DNA of 48,509 nucleotides from JAICLL01 sp035252155 (GTDB lineage Bacteria > Planctomycetota > Planctomycetia > Pirellulales > JAICIG01). The notes beneath the pieces were generated by a model. That model was not told where the DNA came from, ran no database searches, and saw only the letters and a list, made by a program, of their open reading frames with translations. Of the stretch, positions 8,657 to 17,655 are shown piece by piece. Where the stretch lies: assembly GCA_035252155.1 (NCBI GenBank), contig DATFDL010000646.1, positions 1 through 48,509 on the forward strand. The letters are read 5' to 3'. Numbering within the stretch: the stretch's first letter is position 1; every line of letters begins with the position of its first letter. A program made the translations under genes and the position numbers.

Positions 8657-8684
8657 TTGCTTTGAAACGCGGCTTGCATAGAAT
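8657..8684 (+). promoter_or_regulatory. Candidate sigma-70 promoter for leader element 3
   Basis: TTGCTT (8657-8662), 16-bp spacer, TAGAAT (8679-8684). The same -35 hexamer, with a 17-bp spacer and TAGCAT, lies upstream of element 1, and the distance from -10 to element start is about 65 nt in both cases. Otherwise the 8456-8874 gap has no recognisable gene. Confidence 0.45.
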
Positions 8685-8749
8685 GAAGGCGTCGGTCCCA
8701 TGCAACAGCGTCCTGTTTGGCTATGGGCTTGAATCAGATTTGGTCGGAT

Positions 8750-8847
8750 GACTGGTTGAAGAGTAACCCGGCTTCGCCGGAGGGCTAGTTTAAGAGTAAG
8801 CCGGCGCGGTGGAATACCTTTGGGTGCTCCGCCACGTCGGCTTTTTT
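8750..8847 (+). promoter_or_regulatory. Two-hairpin leader element, copy 3
   Basis: The clearest tandem copy: GACTGGTTGAAGAGTAACCC leads into hairpin A (8768-8780, CCGGC/GCCGG, loop TTC), and GGCTAGTTTAAGAGTAAGCC leads into hairpin B (8799-8842), a stem of about 15 pairs with one C/A mismatch and two G-U pairs, followed by a T-run (8842-8847). The G-U pairs and changed arm sequence relative to copy 2 keep the stem, which suggests selection on RNA structure. AAGGAGG (8862-8868) and the GTG start at 8875 follow closely. In this copy the 5' arm of hairpin A could alternatively pair with the 5' arm of B (CCGGCTT/AAGCCGG). Confidence 0.62.
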
Positions 8848-8874
8848 ATTTGGTCGCAGCCAAGGAGGTAGCAC

Positions 8875-9180
8875 GTGCGATTTTTCAATAAGACAACCTT
8901 GGCTGATGTGACGGACGCCAACATCGATGTCTTCTTGATCAATGACGAGAACGAGGTGAGCACGCTGCCGCTTTGCCGAACATTCTTGCTCAGAGGCCGA
9001 CTATGGATCGACTGTGCGCCTGAGTTGGCCCGCAGGTATACGGCGCCCGTGCCCGACGATGTGCTCATTTCACGCAACGAAGATTGCCTGGCGTTGGGTC
9101 GCTTCGGGGTCTTTGTGCCCGGCGGAAGCGAGCTTGGGAATCTAGTGGCTGACCTGGTGGACGTTGGCAAACGCAGATGA
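8875..9180 (+). CDS. Small hypothetical protein under leader element 3
   Basis: A 101-residue protein that I do not recognise. The start is GTG, chosen because AAGGAGG at 8862-8868 is ideally placed and no nearer ATG is in frame. The sequence is soluble-looking, rich in Asp, Leu and Val, with LADVTDANIDVFLINDENEV near the start and ALGRFGVFVPGGSELGN near the end; no signal peptide, membrane segment or catalytic motif. The desaturase gene starts 28 bp after its stop and may be cotranscribed. Codon use resembles the neighbours. Function unknown. Confidence 0.6.
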   Translation: MRFFNKTTLADVTDANIDVFLINDENEVSTLPLCRTFLLRGRLWIDCAPELARRYTAPVPDDVLISRNEDCLALGRFGVFVPGGSELGNLVADLVDVGKRR

Positions 9181-9207
9181 AACCTGTTTTTCCCTGGGTA
9201 ACGCGCC

Positions 9208-10377
9208 ATGATTGCGCCGGATTCGGTCTTGTCGATAAACTACGACGACGGGTGCGGGTCGGCCGAACGGGGCCCCGCGGCGGCGCCCGGCACGTTGAAG
9301 TTCGCGCCGGGCGATCGGTTTCTGCCCGAGCTGCGGCGGCGCGTCGAGCAGTATTTCGCCAGCACCGGCCGGCGTCCGCGCGATTGCCCTGCGATGTATC
9401 TGAAGACCGTCTTGGTGTTCGGCTGGCTCGTGGCCTCGTACGTCGGCCTGGTCTGCTGGGCCGCCAGCGCGTGGACGGCGCTGCCGCTGGCGGTTTCGCT
9501 CGGTCTGGCGATGGCGGCCGTCGGCTTCAACGTGCAGCATGACGGCGCACACCAGGCCTTCTCGAACCGTCGTTGGATCAACAAGTTGATGGCCCTGAGC
9601 CTCGATTTGCTGGGCGGCAGCTCGTACGTCTGGGACAAGAAGCACAACGCGGTCCATCATAGTTACACCAACGTCACCGGGCACGACGACGACATCAACA
9701 TCACCTTTTTCGGCCGATTGTCGCCGCACCAGCCGCGCTTGCGTTTTCATCGTCTGCAACACTTCTACCTCTGGGTGTTGTACGGGTTTCTGCCGATCAA
9801 GTGGCAGCTTTACGACGATTTTCGCGACGTGTTGCTGGGGCGGGTCGGCGGACATCGCATGGCGCGGCCCAAGGGCTGGGACCTGCTGATGTTCATCGCC
9901 GGCAAGGCGGCGTTTCTGGGGTTGGCGTTCGGCGTGCCGCTGCTGTGGCACGCGGCCTGGCCTGTGTTGCTGGCCTATCTCGCGGCTTCGTGGACCCAGG
10001 GAGTCGTGCTCAGCACGGTGTTTCAACTGGCGCACTGCGAGGAAAGCGCCTCGTTTCCGCTGCCGCGGTTCGCCGACGGCCGCATGAGCGCGGCCTGGGC
10101 GGTGCATCAGGTGGAGACGACCGTCGACTTCGCCCGCGCCAACAGGCTACTGTCGTGGTTCATCGGGGGCTTGAATTTTCAAATCGAGCATCATCTCTTC
10201 CCGCGCGTATGCCATTTGCATTACTCGGCGCTGGCGCCTATCGTAGAATCGACCTGCCGGCAGTTTGGAGTGCGATATACCGCGCGCGACTCATTTCGGA
10301 CGAGCCTGGCGGCCCATTTCCGCTGGTTGCGGTCGATGGGCATGGCGGGCACCGACCTCACCGTGCGGACTGATTGA
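9208..10377 (+). CDS. Membrane fatty acid desaturase (front-end/delta-6 type)
   Basis: A di-iron membrane desaturase of 389 residues that introduces a double bond into acyl chains. The three histidine boxes are present: HDGAHQ, HNAVHHSYTN and QIEHHLFP; the Q in place of the first His of box three is typical of front-end (delta-6/linoleoyl-CoA-type) desaturases. Hydrophobic pairs flank the boxes (about 75-120 and 235-270). No fused cytochrome b5 domain, so an external electron donor is needed. ATG at 9208 has only a weak ribosome site and lies 28 bp after the small gene. Likely function: membrane lipid fluidity; the double bond position is not known. Confidence 0.92.
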   Translation: MIAPDSVLSINYDDGCGSAERGPAAAPGTLKFAPGDRFLPELRRRVEQYFASTGRRPRDCPAMYLKTVLVFGWLVASYVGLVCWAASAWTALPLAVSLGLAMAAVGFNVQHDGAHQAFSNRRWINKLMALSLDLLGGSSYVWDKKHNAVHHSYTNVTGHDDDINITFFGRLSPHQPRLRFHRLQHFYLWVLYGFLPIKWQLYDDFRDVLLGRVGGHRMARPKGWDLLMFIAGKAAFLGLAFGVPLLWHAAWPVLLAYLAASWTQGVVLSTVFQLAHCEESASFPLPRFADGRMSAAWAVHQVETTVDFARANRLLSWFIGGLNFQIEHHLFPRVCHLHYSALAPIVESTCRQFGVRYTARDSFRTSLAAHFRWLRSMGMAGTDLTVRTD

Positions 10378-10398
10378 AGAGCGGCCCGGCTAAGGCGG
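10368..10398 (+). repeat. Degenerate half copy of the leader-element unit
   Basis: GACTGATTGAAGAG followed by CCCGGCT resembles unit A of element 3 (8750-8780) closely, but no terminator-like second hairpin follows. It overlaps the desaturase stop codon and lies about 100 bp before the next small gene. May be chance or a decayed copy. Confidence 0.3.
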
Positions 10399-10493
10399 AT
10401 CACAAACCCTTCCTTGCTTTGGTCGCTGCGGCAGCGGTTCAGATGGCCGATAGGCCAAGATGGTCGTCCCAGCATATGAAACCGAGGTAAAAT

Positions 10494-10709
10494 ATGAGTC
10501 GAGAACTGAACGAAGCAGAACAGGCGCTGGCCGGCCAGTTGTTCAGCCTGGCGGACGTCGTCAGCGCCACGGCGCAAATCGCGATCATGAAGAAACGCGA
10601 CTTCACCACTGCCCAGAATGAGCTGCGCCTTGCCGAGGCCAACTTACAGAAGGCACAAGAAGAAATGGCCGCGTTCATGAGGCTCAGAATCGGCCTGCCG
10701 AAAACGTAA
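10494..10709 (+). CDS. Small helical hypothetical protein
   Basis: A 71-residue, mostly helical protein; LRLAEANLQKAQEEMAAFM near the C-terminus looks like a short coiled coil. ATG 10494 is preceded by GAGGT at 10484-10488. No signal peptide or membrane segment and no family that I recognise. It follows the desaturase by about 115 bp and is convergent with the HPP gene. Good codon use and a ribosome site support it as real. Confidence 0.5.
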   Translation: MSRELNEAEQALAGQLFSLADVVSATAQIAIMKKRDFTTAQNELRLAEANLQKAQEEMAAFMRLRIGLPKT

Positions 10710-10750
10710 AAGCACCTCGTTCGAGCCCAACGGGAGCACGGCGTCGATTT

Positions 10751-11374
10751 TCAAGAAAACGAAGGATAGCGAGCCTGTATCTCGGGGCTGACCGGGCCCC
10801 AAACCGGATAGGGCAGCCCCGCAGCGCGGTTGATGAAGAAACCCTGAACAAGCAGTAGCGCAACGCCCAGCATCAGCAAGGGAAAATGCCTCGGCTCATG
10901 GATCAAGCCGAGGGCGACGATCAGCGTGGTCGCTCCGGCGGGTGGATGCGGAACGCTCAAGAGCACCATCAGGCCGCTGGTCAGCCCGATCGAAAAAGCG
11001 GCCGCGGCAATCTGCGCCGCGGTCAGCCCTGACTTAATGTCAGCCGAAGCGTCCGTCAATCCAAATAGCACCAGACTTAGCCAGCCCAAGAAGATTGCCA
11101 GCGAATGGCCGACGACCGCGTTACGCGGGCTGGCGGCCCTCGACAACGGACGATGGAATAGCAAAAAAGCGGTCGGTCCCAACGAGGGAAAGACCAAGGG
11201 GCTGTGCATCCAATGGGCCAACAAGGCCAACACCGCCGTGGTCAAGGCTGCGTTGACCAACGCGAACAGCGCTCGTGAGATTCTCCTGCCCCAAGGGCCG
11301 CTCCAGCGATCGGGCCAAAAGCGCGGCAGCGGCTCCTCGCCGCGCCGGATTGAAAAATGCGATTCGTCGGACAT
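10751..11374 (-). CDS. HPP-family integral membrane protein
   Basis: 207 residues with about four or five hydrophobic segments and the family signature SVPHPPAGATTLIVAL, from which HPP proteins are named, plus FPSLGPTAFLLFHRP in the N-terminal half. Some HPP proteins have been linked to nitrite transport in plastids and cyanobacteria, but the bacterial family is largely uncharacterised. No CBS domain follows, unlike longer relatives. The ATG at 11374 has only a poor ribosome site. The gene lies downstream of the PL11 lyase in the same direction with a 63-bp gap holding a palindrome, so it may have its own promoter. Confidence 0.85.
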   Translation of the reverse strand: MSDESHFSIRRGEEPLPRFWPDRWSGPWGRRISRALFALVNAALTTAVLALLAHWMHSPLVFPSLGPTAFLLFHRPLSRAASPRNAVVGHSLAIFLGWLSLVLFGLTDASADIKSGLTAAQIAAAAFSIGLTSGLMVLLSVPHPPAGATTLIVALGLIHEPRHFPLLMLGVALLLVQGFFINRAAGLPYPVWGPVSPEIQARYPSFS

Positions 11375-11421
11375 GCGCAGTTCTTTTTGACAGTATCAAA
11401 TTGACCTAGGAAGACCATCCT

Positions 11422-11433
11422 ACTGACGTCAGT
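11422..11433. promoter_or_regulatory. Perfect 12-bp palindrome ahead of the HPP gene
   Basis: ACTGACGTCAGT is fully self-complementary and lies in the 63-bp gap between the PL11 lyase stop and the HPP start. Could be an operator for a dimeric regulator; no further support. Confidence 0.3.
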
Positions 11434-11437
11434 GTGG

Positions 11438-13228
11438 TTATTCATCCCCGAGGAAAAAGCCCACCTGCGTGGGTTGGTTATAGCCGACGTTTTGCCAGGC
11501 GACGCTGAGCCGATAGATCGGGTCGTGCATCAACGTGGGCAGGCGAAGCTGGGTGGGCACGGTCGTGGTGAAGATTCGCAGCTCACGGTTGTCGGCGCTT
11601 CGCCAGATGACCTCTTCGCGCCAGTCGCCCAGAATGTCGGCCACCAGGCAGGGGTTGGCCTTGCTGCCGTTGTTGGCGCTACAGCCGTAGTCGGCGGCGT
11701 TCAACAGCGGCTGGGCGCCGCCGCGCTGGTAATCCCACTTTTCGATCCGCGTGCCGTCAAGCAGCTCGCGCTGCGGGTCGCCGTCCCACCACACCGCCAT
11801 GTTGCACGAACGCGGCCTGGGACCAATTTCCTGGCCGCGGCAATTGAACAACCGATCGAGCCCCGGCCCTGCGCCACAGCACTCACAACCACGATGCCGC
11901 GGGTCGATGTCGGCGGCCAGGCCGCGGCCGACGTCGGCCGAGGGCTGGCCCCAGATCGTCTCTCCGGTCCTTGCATCGCGAAATTCGATACCAAATCCGT
12001 GCCGCGGCCGCTCGTGAATGTCGAAGACTTCCAAGCCCGGCCGGTCGGGATCGAGATCGGCCAGATGCAACGCGTCGCCATGCCCTAATCGCGTCGTGTA
12101 GAGTCCATGTCCGTCGTGGTCGATGGCGCACGCGCCATAGGTGATTTCGTCCTTGCCGTCGCCGTCGACGTCGCCCACACTCAGGTTGTGATTGCCTTGA
12201 CCGGCGTAGTCGCGGTCGCCGGGCGTGCCGCCGTGGCTGTCGAACGTCCAGACATGCGTCAGCCGGCCGTCGCGCCAGTTCCAGGCCGCCAGCACCGTGC
12301 GTGTGTAATAGCCGCGGCACATCACCAGGCTTGGCCGCCGCCCATCGAGAAAGGCCACGCAGGCCAAAAAACGGTCGACGCGGTTGCCGTAGTCATCGCC
12401 CCAATCGGCCACGTTGCCGCGCGGCGGAATGTACGGCGCGGTAGCCAGCGCAGCGCCCGAAAGCCCGTCGAAGACGGTGAAAAACTCGGGACCACTGAGT
12501 ACATAGCCGCGCTCGTTGCGATAATCGGCGTCGGCGTCGCCGATGACCTGACCCTGCCCGTCGACCGTGCCATCGGCAGTCTTGCAGGCCACTTCGGCCC
12601 GGCCGTCGCCGTCGAGATCGAAGACCATGAACTGAGTGTAATGAGCGCCTTCACGGATATTGCGTCCCAGGTTGATCCGCCACAGCCTCCGCCCGGCGAG
12701 CGTGTAAGCCTCTAAGAGTGGCGGCGCGGTGACGCCCGGCTGCGAGTTGTCGCGCCCGCGCGAGGCCTGGTGCAGCACAATCTCATATTTCCCGTCGCCG
12801 TCGAGATCACCCACCGAGGCGTCGTTGGGAGTGTAGCCATCGGGCGTTTCGAGTGGAATCGAGAGCCATGCTCGCTCGGGCGGATGCGCGGGCAATTCGG
12901 CCGCTCGGCTGGCCGGCTGTTCGCGCCCGTCAACCAGCGCCCGCACAAAGTAGCGGTTCGGCTGGGTCAGGTCGGCCTCGCGGTCGACGAAGTGCGTGGC
13001 GCCGGCAATCGGTTTCCGGTTGAGCCGGACCGGTTCCCCTTCGCCGGTGGCGCGATAGAGATGGAATGCAATCGTGTAGGGATCGGCCCCCAACAGCCGC
13101 CAACTTACGAAGACTTCGCCGGGCCGGTGGTGCAGGGCGATCATTCCGCGGTCAAGCAGCTCCATTTGCCGCGGGGCCGCCTGGCCGACGACAACCGCAA
13201 GCATTAGGGCACTGAAAGATGCGTTCAT
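11438..13228 (-). CDS. PL11-family rhamnogalacturonan endolyase (YesW-like), secreted
   Basis: A 596-residue polysaccharide lyase predicted to cleave the rhamnogalacturonan I backbone of pectin by beta-elimination. A signal peptide is visible (MNASFSALMLAVVVGQAAP). An N-terminal fibronectin-like part (about 20-110) is followed by the eight-bladed propeller with repeated Ca2+-binding DxDGDG motifs: VGDLDGDGKYEIV, VFDLDGDGRAEVA, VGDVDGDGKDEIT. Also typical are the GNHNLSVGD segment and C-terminal CLVADILGDWREEVIWRS. Length matches YesW-type lyases. No transporter or other pectin gene is adjacent, so products must be handled by genes elsewhere. Confidence 0.93.
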   Translation of the reverse strand: MNASFSALMLAVVVGQAAPRQMELLDRGMIALHHRPGEVFVSWRLLGADPYTIAFHLYRATGEGEPVRLNRKPIAGATHFVDREADLTQPNRYFVRALVDGREQPASRAAELPAHPPERAWLSIPLETPDGYTPNDASVGDLDGDGKYEIVLHQASRGRDNSQPGVTAPPLLEAYTLAGRRLWRINLGRNIREGAHYTQFMVFDLDGDGRAEVACKTADGTVDGQGQVIGDADADYRNERGYVLSGPEFFTVFDGLSGAALATAPYIPPRGNVADWGDDYGNRVDRFLACVAFLDGRRPSLVMCRGYYTRTVLAAWNWRDGRLTHVWTFDSHGGTPGDRDYAGQGNHNLSVGDVDGDGKDEITYGACAIDHDGHGLYTTRLGHGDALHLADLDPDRPGLEVFDIHERPRHGFGIEFRDARTGETIWGQPSADVGRGLAADIDPRHRGCECCGAGPGLDRLFNCRGQEIGPRPRSCNMAVWWDGDPQRELLDGTRIEKWDYQRGGAQPLLNAADYGCSANNGSKANPCLVADILGDWREEVIWRSADNRELRIFTTTVPTQLRLPTLMHDPIYRLSVAWQNVGYNQPTQVGFFLGDE

Positions 13229-13312
13229 TCGCCCACCACTTTACCGCGCGGCAGCTTGGATGGTAGGCAGAAGGATCTGTTTCTTGATTCCGCTGAAAAA
13301 AAGGCGTCGCCC

Positions 13313-14799
13313 ATGCCGCGAAAACTTTCGACCAAAATCTCGACCTCCATTCTGGGCGTCTTGGCGCTGGCCTTGTTGAGCAGCGGCGTGGCCTTGATGG
13401 CCGCCTGGCGGCTCGGGCGGGTGATGGTCAAGAGCGTCCGCGAAAATCTCCCGAGCTTGCAGGCCGCCGACGACCTCGAAGTGGCGCTGCTCGAGCAGCG
13501 CGGCTTTGTGTCGTCGTATATTCTCGATCACGGCAACCCCCGCTGGATCGATGAGCTGGCCAAGAGCAAGCCCAAGTTCGACCATTGCTACGCCGCGGCG
13601 CGGCGAACGGCCTTGCGGCCCGATGAATTCCTGATTCTCGATGAGCTGCAAGTCGAGTTTACCCGCTACGACGCCAAGCGCAACGAAGTAATCGCACTTT
13701 TCGATCAGGGCGACGACGAAACCGCCCGCAAGGTTTTGTTGCGCGACGTGCTGCCGCTGCACCGCGAAGCCGATCAGCTCTCGAAGAAATTCCACGCCGC
13801 CAATGTGCGGTTCATCAACGAGATGGCCGATCAGGCCAGCGAACAAATCCGCCACGACACCTGGCTGGTGGGCGCTTGCGTGCTGTTGACGCTAGGGGCC
13901 GGAACCGCGCTGTTTTGGCAGTTTGCCAACGGGGTGCTCAGGCCGTTGCGGCAAATGCTGGCCGAAGCACGTGGCTTCAGCTCCGACTGGCCCGATGGGG
14001 CGGCGACCGAAGAAGACGATCTGCAGGCCGTGGGGGCGCATCTGCGGCTGTTGATGTCGGGCGTGGCCGACGCGCGCACCACGCTCGAACGCAACCGCAT
14101 TGAGCTGCGCAACGCCGAAAAGCTGGCCTCGGTGGGCAAGCTGGCCGCCAGCGTCGCCCACGAAATCCGCAACCCGCTGACCTCGATCAAAATGTGGCTG
14201 TTCTGGATTCGGGGCGAAGTGGTGGCCCGGCCCGAAGTCGACGATGCGTTTGGCGTGGTCGAAGACGAGCTTTCGCGGCTGGAAGCCGTGGTCCGCAATT
14301 TTCTGGAGTTCTCGCGTCCGCCCGAAGCGCGGCTCGCTCCGTGCGACGTGCGGCCATTGCTCGATGCCACGCTGCAGCTTATGGAGCATCGTTTTCAAGA
14401 GCGAAATGTGCAATTGCGCCAACAGGTGGCGCCGGCGTTGCCGCCGATGTTAGCCGACGCCCATCAAATCAAGCAGGTGCTGATCAACCTGCTCGACAAC
14501 GCGCTCGATGCCTGTTCGCCCGGCGGGCAGATTGCCTTGTCGGCGGCAGTCGAGTCGGAGGGGGGTGGAGCGGTGATGGTGGTGATTCGGGTTTGCGATT
14601 CGGGCGGCGGCATTCCACCCGAAGCCGCGGCGCGCATCTTCGAGCCGTTTTTCAGCACCAAAAACCAGGGGACTGGCCTGGGCCTTTGCATCGCGGCTAG
14701 CATTATGGCCAGACACCGCGGGCGGTTGGTGCTGGAGTCGTCGTCGGCATCGGGAACGTGTTTCGCAGTCTGGACGCCCGTCGCCGAACAGGAGCAACG

Positions 14800-14803
<4 letters not shown>
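13313..14803 (+). CDS. Membrane sensor histidine kinase (NtrB-like) of a two-component pair
   Basis: 496 residues. The frame is open to a TTG at 13256, but ATG 13313 starts the positively charged lead and first membrane helix (ISTSILGVLALALLSSG). A periplasmic helical region (about 35-180) rich in LLEQRG and Asp/Glu residues lies before a second helix (WLVGACVLLTLGAGTALFW). HAMP-like linker, then HisKA with His283 in SVAHEIRNPLTS, N box INLLDNALD, G1 DSGGGI and G2 FFSTKNQGTGLGL. Its TGA overlaps the start of the NtrC-type regulator (ATGA), so they form a cognate pair. The signal is unknown; the sensor resembles four-helix-bundle input domains. Confidence 0.93.
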
Positions 14804-16224
<1,421 letters not shown>

Positions 16225-16250
16225 ACCAGACCTCGCAGGGTGACGAACGC

Positions 16251-16461
16251 GGGCCGAGGGAAGCGAGCCCCACCGGTTTCCGGCAGCAAACGCACGTTGC
16301 GCTCGAGCCAGATGGTGGGGCTCGCTTCGCTCGGCCCCATGCGCGTCAAGTTAAGCGGGGGACGGCCCTGTTTGCTCTGTAGGGAACGCCCTCCGTGGCG
16401 TTCCGGGAACTGCGATTCGACGTCAACTCGTGCCTCACGGAACGCCACCGAGGGCGTTCCC
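16251..16461. repeat. Two nested inverted repeats in the 334-bp gap
   Basis: Pair one: 16251-16274 and 16314-16338, inverted copies of a GAGCCCCACC-type repeat (right arm GGTGGGGCTCGCTTCGCTCG). Pair two: 16382-16405 and 16438-16461, inverted copies differing at one base; each arm is itself palindromic (GGGAACGCC...GGCGTTCC). No gene is visible between 16225 and 16558. Such repeats recur elsewhere in the window and may end both converging transcripts. Confidence 0.7.
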
Positions 16462-16558
16462 GACAGACGTTTTGGAGCAGAATCACCTGAACTTGATGCG
16501 TATGGGGACTCGCTTCGTCGGCCGTCCTACGGGCTTCGAGCGACGGTTTGCGCATTCG

Positions 16559-16975
16559 TCACTCGCTCAAAACTCCCGCGCGTTCGGGCTGGTAGAGCAC
16601 CTGCTCAACTCGCAACCGCGCACGGCCTTGCGGCACCGGCCAGAGGATGACATCGCCGGTGCGATAGCCCAAAATGGCCGTGCCGATCGGCGCCAAGACC
16701 GAGATGCGCTGCCGCATCACGTCGGCGTCTTCAGGAAATACCAGCGTAAAGGTCTCGGTATCGCCCGTGTCGAGATCGCGCAGTTGCACCGTGGAGTTCA
16801 TCGTCACGACATCGGGCGGCACGTTGGATGGGTCGACCCGCCAGGCCCGTTCCAGCTCGCGCTGCAGGTCTTCCAAGTAATGCCGTTCGGCCAAGCCGCC
16901 GTCGGCATGCTCGGCGATGAGCGCGTCCAGCCGCCGCCGGTCGAAGTCGCTGATGACAATCTGTCGGTTGACCAT
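16559..16975 (-). CDS. rnk: Rnk/GreA-like RNA polymerase-binding protein, copy B
   Basis: 138 residues. The start at 16975 (MVNRQIVISDFD) is preferred over an open upstream extension because family homology begins there. The N-terminal helices (DFDRRRLDALIAEHADG) form the short coiled coil of Rnk; the C-terminal GreA/GreB FKBP-like domain has VPPDVVTMNSTVQLRDLD, VFPEDADVMRQRISVLAPIG and TAILGYRTGDVILWPVP. Rnk proteins bind RNA polymerase near the secondary channel and in enterobacteria affect nucleoside diphosphate kinase levels. It lies 28 bp downstream of a second, divergent paralogue, so the two are likely coexpressed. Confidence 0.9.
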   Translation of the reverse strand: MVNRQIVISDFDRRRLDALIAEHADGGLAERHYLEDLQRELERAWRVDPSNVPPDVVTMNSTVQLRDLDTGDTETFTLVFPEDADVMRQRISVLAPIGTAILGYRTGDVILWPVPQGRARLRVEQVLYQPERAGVLSE

Positions 16976-17003
16976 TGTTATATTCCTTCGATGTTTTTGG
17001 TTG

Positions 17004-17417
17004 CTAAAGATGAAGAGCGCCGTCGCGTTCGGGCTGAAATATGACCTCGACGATGCGCACGCGGCGTTGTCCGGTCGGCTCCCAGCACGAAATCTCTTGG
17101 CCCACGCGCCGCCCCAACAGCGCGGTGCCCAAGGGCGATGCCACCGAAAGCCCCTCAACACCGTCTTCCAACTCAGCGGGGTAAACCAGTCGGATGGTTT
17201 GGTCGTTGCCCAATTTGAAGTCGTGAATCCGCACGAGCGAATTCATGGTGACGACGTCGTCGGGCACTTGTTCGGCGGTCACCACGTGCGCCTGCTCCAA
17301 TCCCTGTTCCAGCGCGTAATGATAATAGTCGAGGCGTTCGCGGCGTTGTGCTTCTTCGATGGCGCTGCCTAAGCGCCGGCGATCGCTGTCGGTGACAATG
17401 ACATCAGTGTCGTTCAT
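17004..17417 (-). CDS. rnk: Rnk/GreA-like RNA polymerase-binding protein, copy A
   Basis: 137 residues. The start at 17417 (MNDTDVIVTDSD) has AAGGGGG ahead of it on the minus strand. Same architecture as its neighbour: N-terminal coiled coil (about 10-55), then the GreA_GreB C-terminal domain with VPDDVVTMNSLVRIHDF, LVYPAELEDGVEGLSVASP and GTALLGRRVGQEI. The two copies share the VTMNS and PxGTAxLGxRxG cores but differ widely elsewhere, so this is not a recent duplication. It lies downstream of the DUF1559 pair in the same direction, about 50 bp from the lipoprotein stop. Confidence 0.9.
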   Translation of the reverse strand: MNDTDVIVTDSDRRRLGSAIEEAQRRERLDYYHYALEQGLEQAHVVTAEQVPDDVVTMNSLVRIHDFKLGNDQTIRLVYPAELEDGVEGLSVASPLGTALLGRRVGQEISCWEPTGQRRVRIVEVIFQPERDGALHL

Positions 17418-17468
17418 AGGTTTTCCCCCTTGGAAGAGATATCGAGTCAAGCGGACACGCGCCTTTCG

Positions 17469-17639
17469 TCAGCGCGGTGAATTGGGCATTGGGCCTTGGG
17501 TGGCGTCGGCGGGCAGCCGCGGAATCTGCGACGGATTGGTCGTATCGACAAAACCAGCCTGGCTGCGCGCGGCCGATTCGCCACGCGCGCCGCAACCGAT
17601 GCCGATGGCCAACAGCGATAAGATCCAAAAACGTTTCAT
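17469..17639 (-). CDS. Small putative lipoprotein paired with DUF1559
   Basis: A 56-residue product: MKRFWILSLLAIGIGCG is a short signal peptide ending at a cysteine that suits lipid attachment, although the residue at -3 is Gly rather than the usual Leu. The mature part is only about 40 residues, polar, and Pro/Gln-rich. It begins 16 bp after the DUF1559 stop, so it is in the same operon. In my recollection planctomycete DUF1559 genes are often followed by such a tiny exported protein; its role is unknown. Confidence 0.65.
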   Translation of the reverse strand: MKRFWILSLLAIGIGCGARGESAARSQAGFVDTTNPSQIPRLPADATQGPMPNSPR

Positions 17640-17655
17640 GACACACCTCGCGTGT

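Noticed and set aside
9142..10107. 321-codon minus-strand frame opposite the desaturase
   Set aside because: Arg/Gln/His-rich shadow; the plus strand carries all three desaturase histidine boxes.
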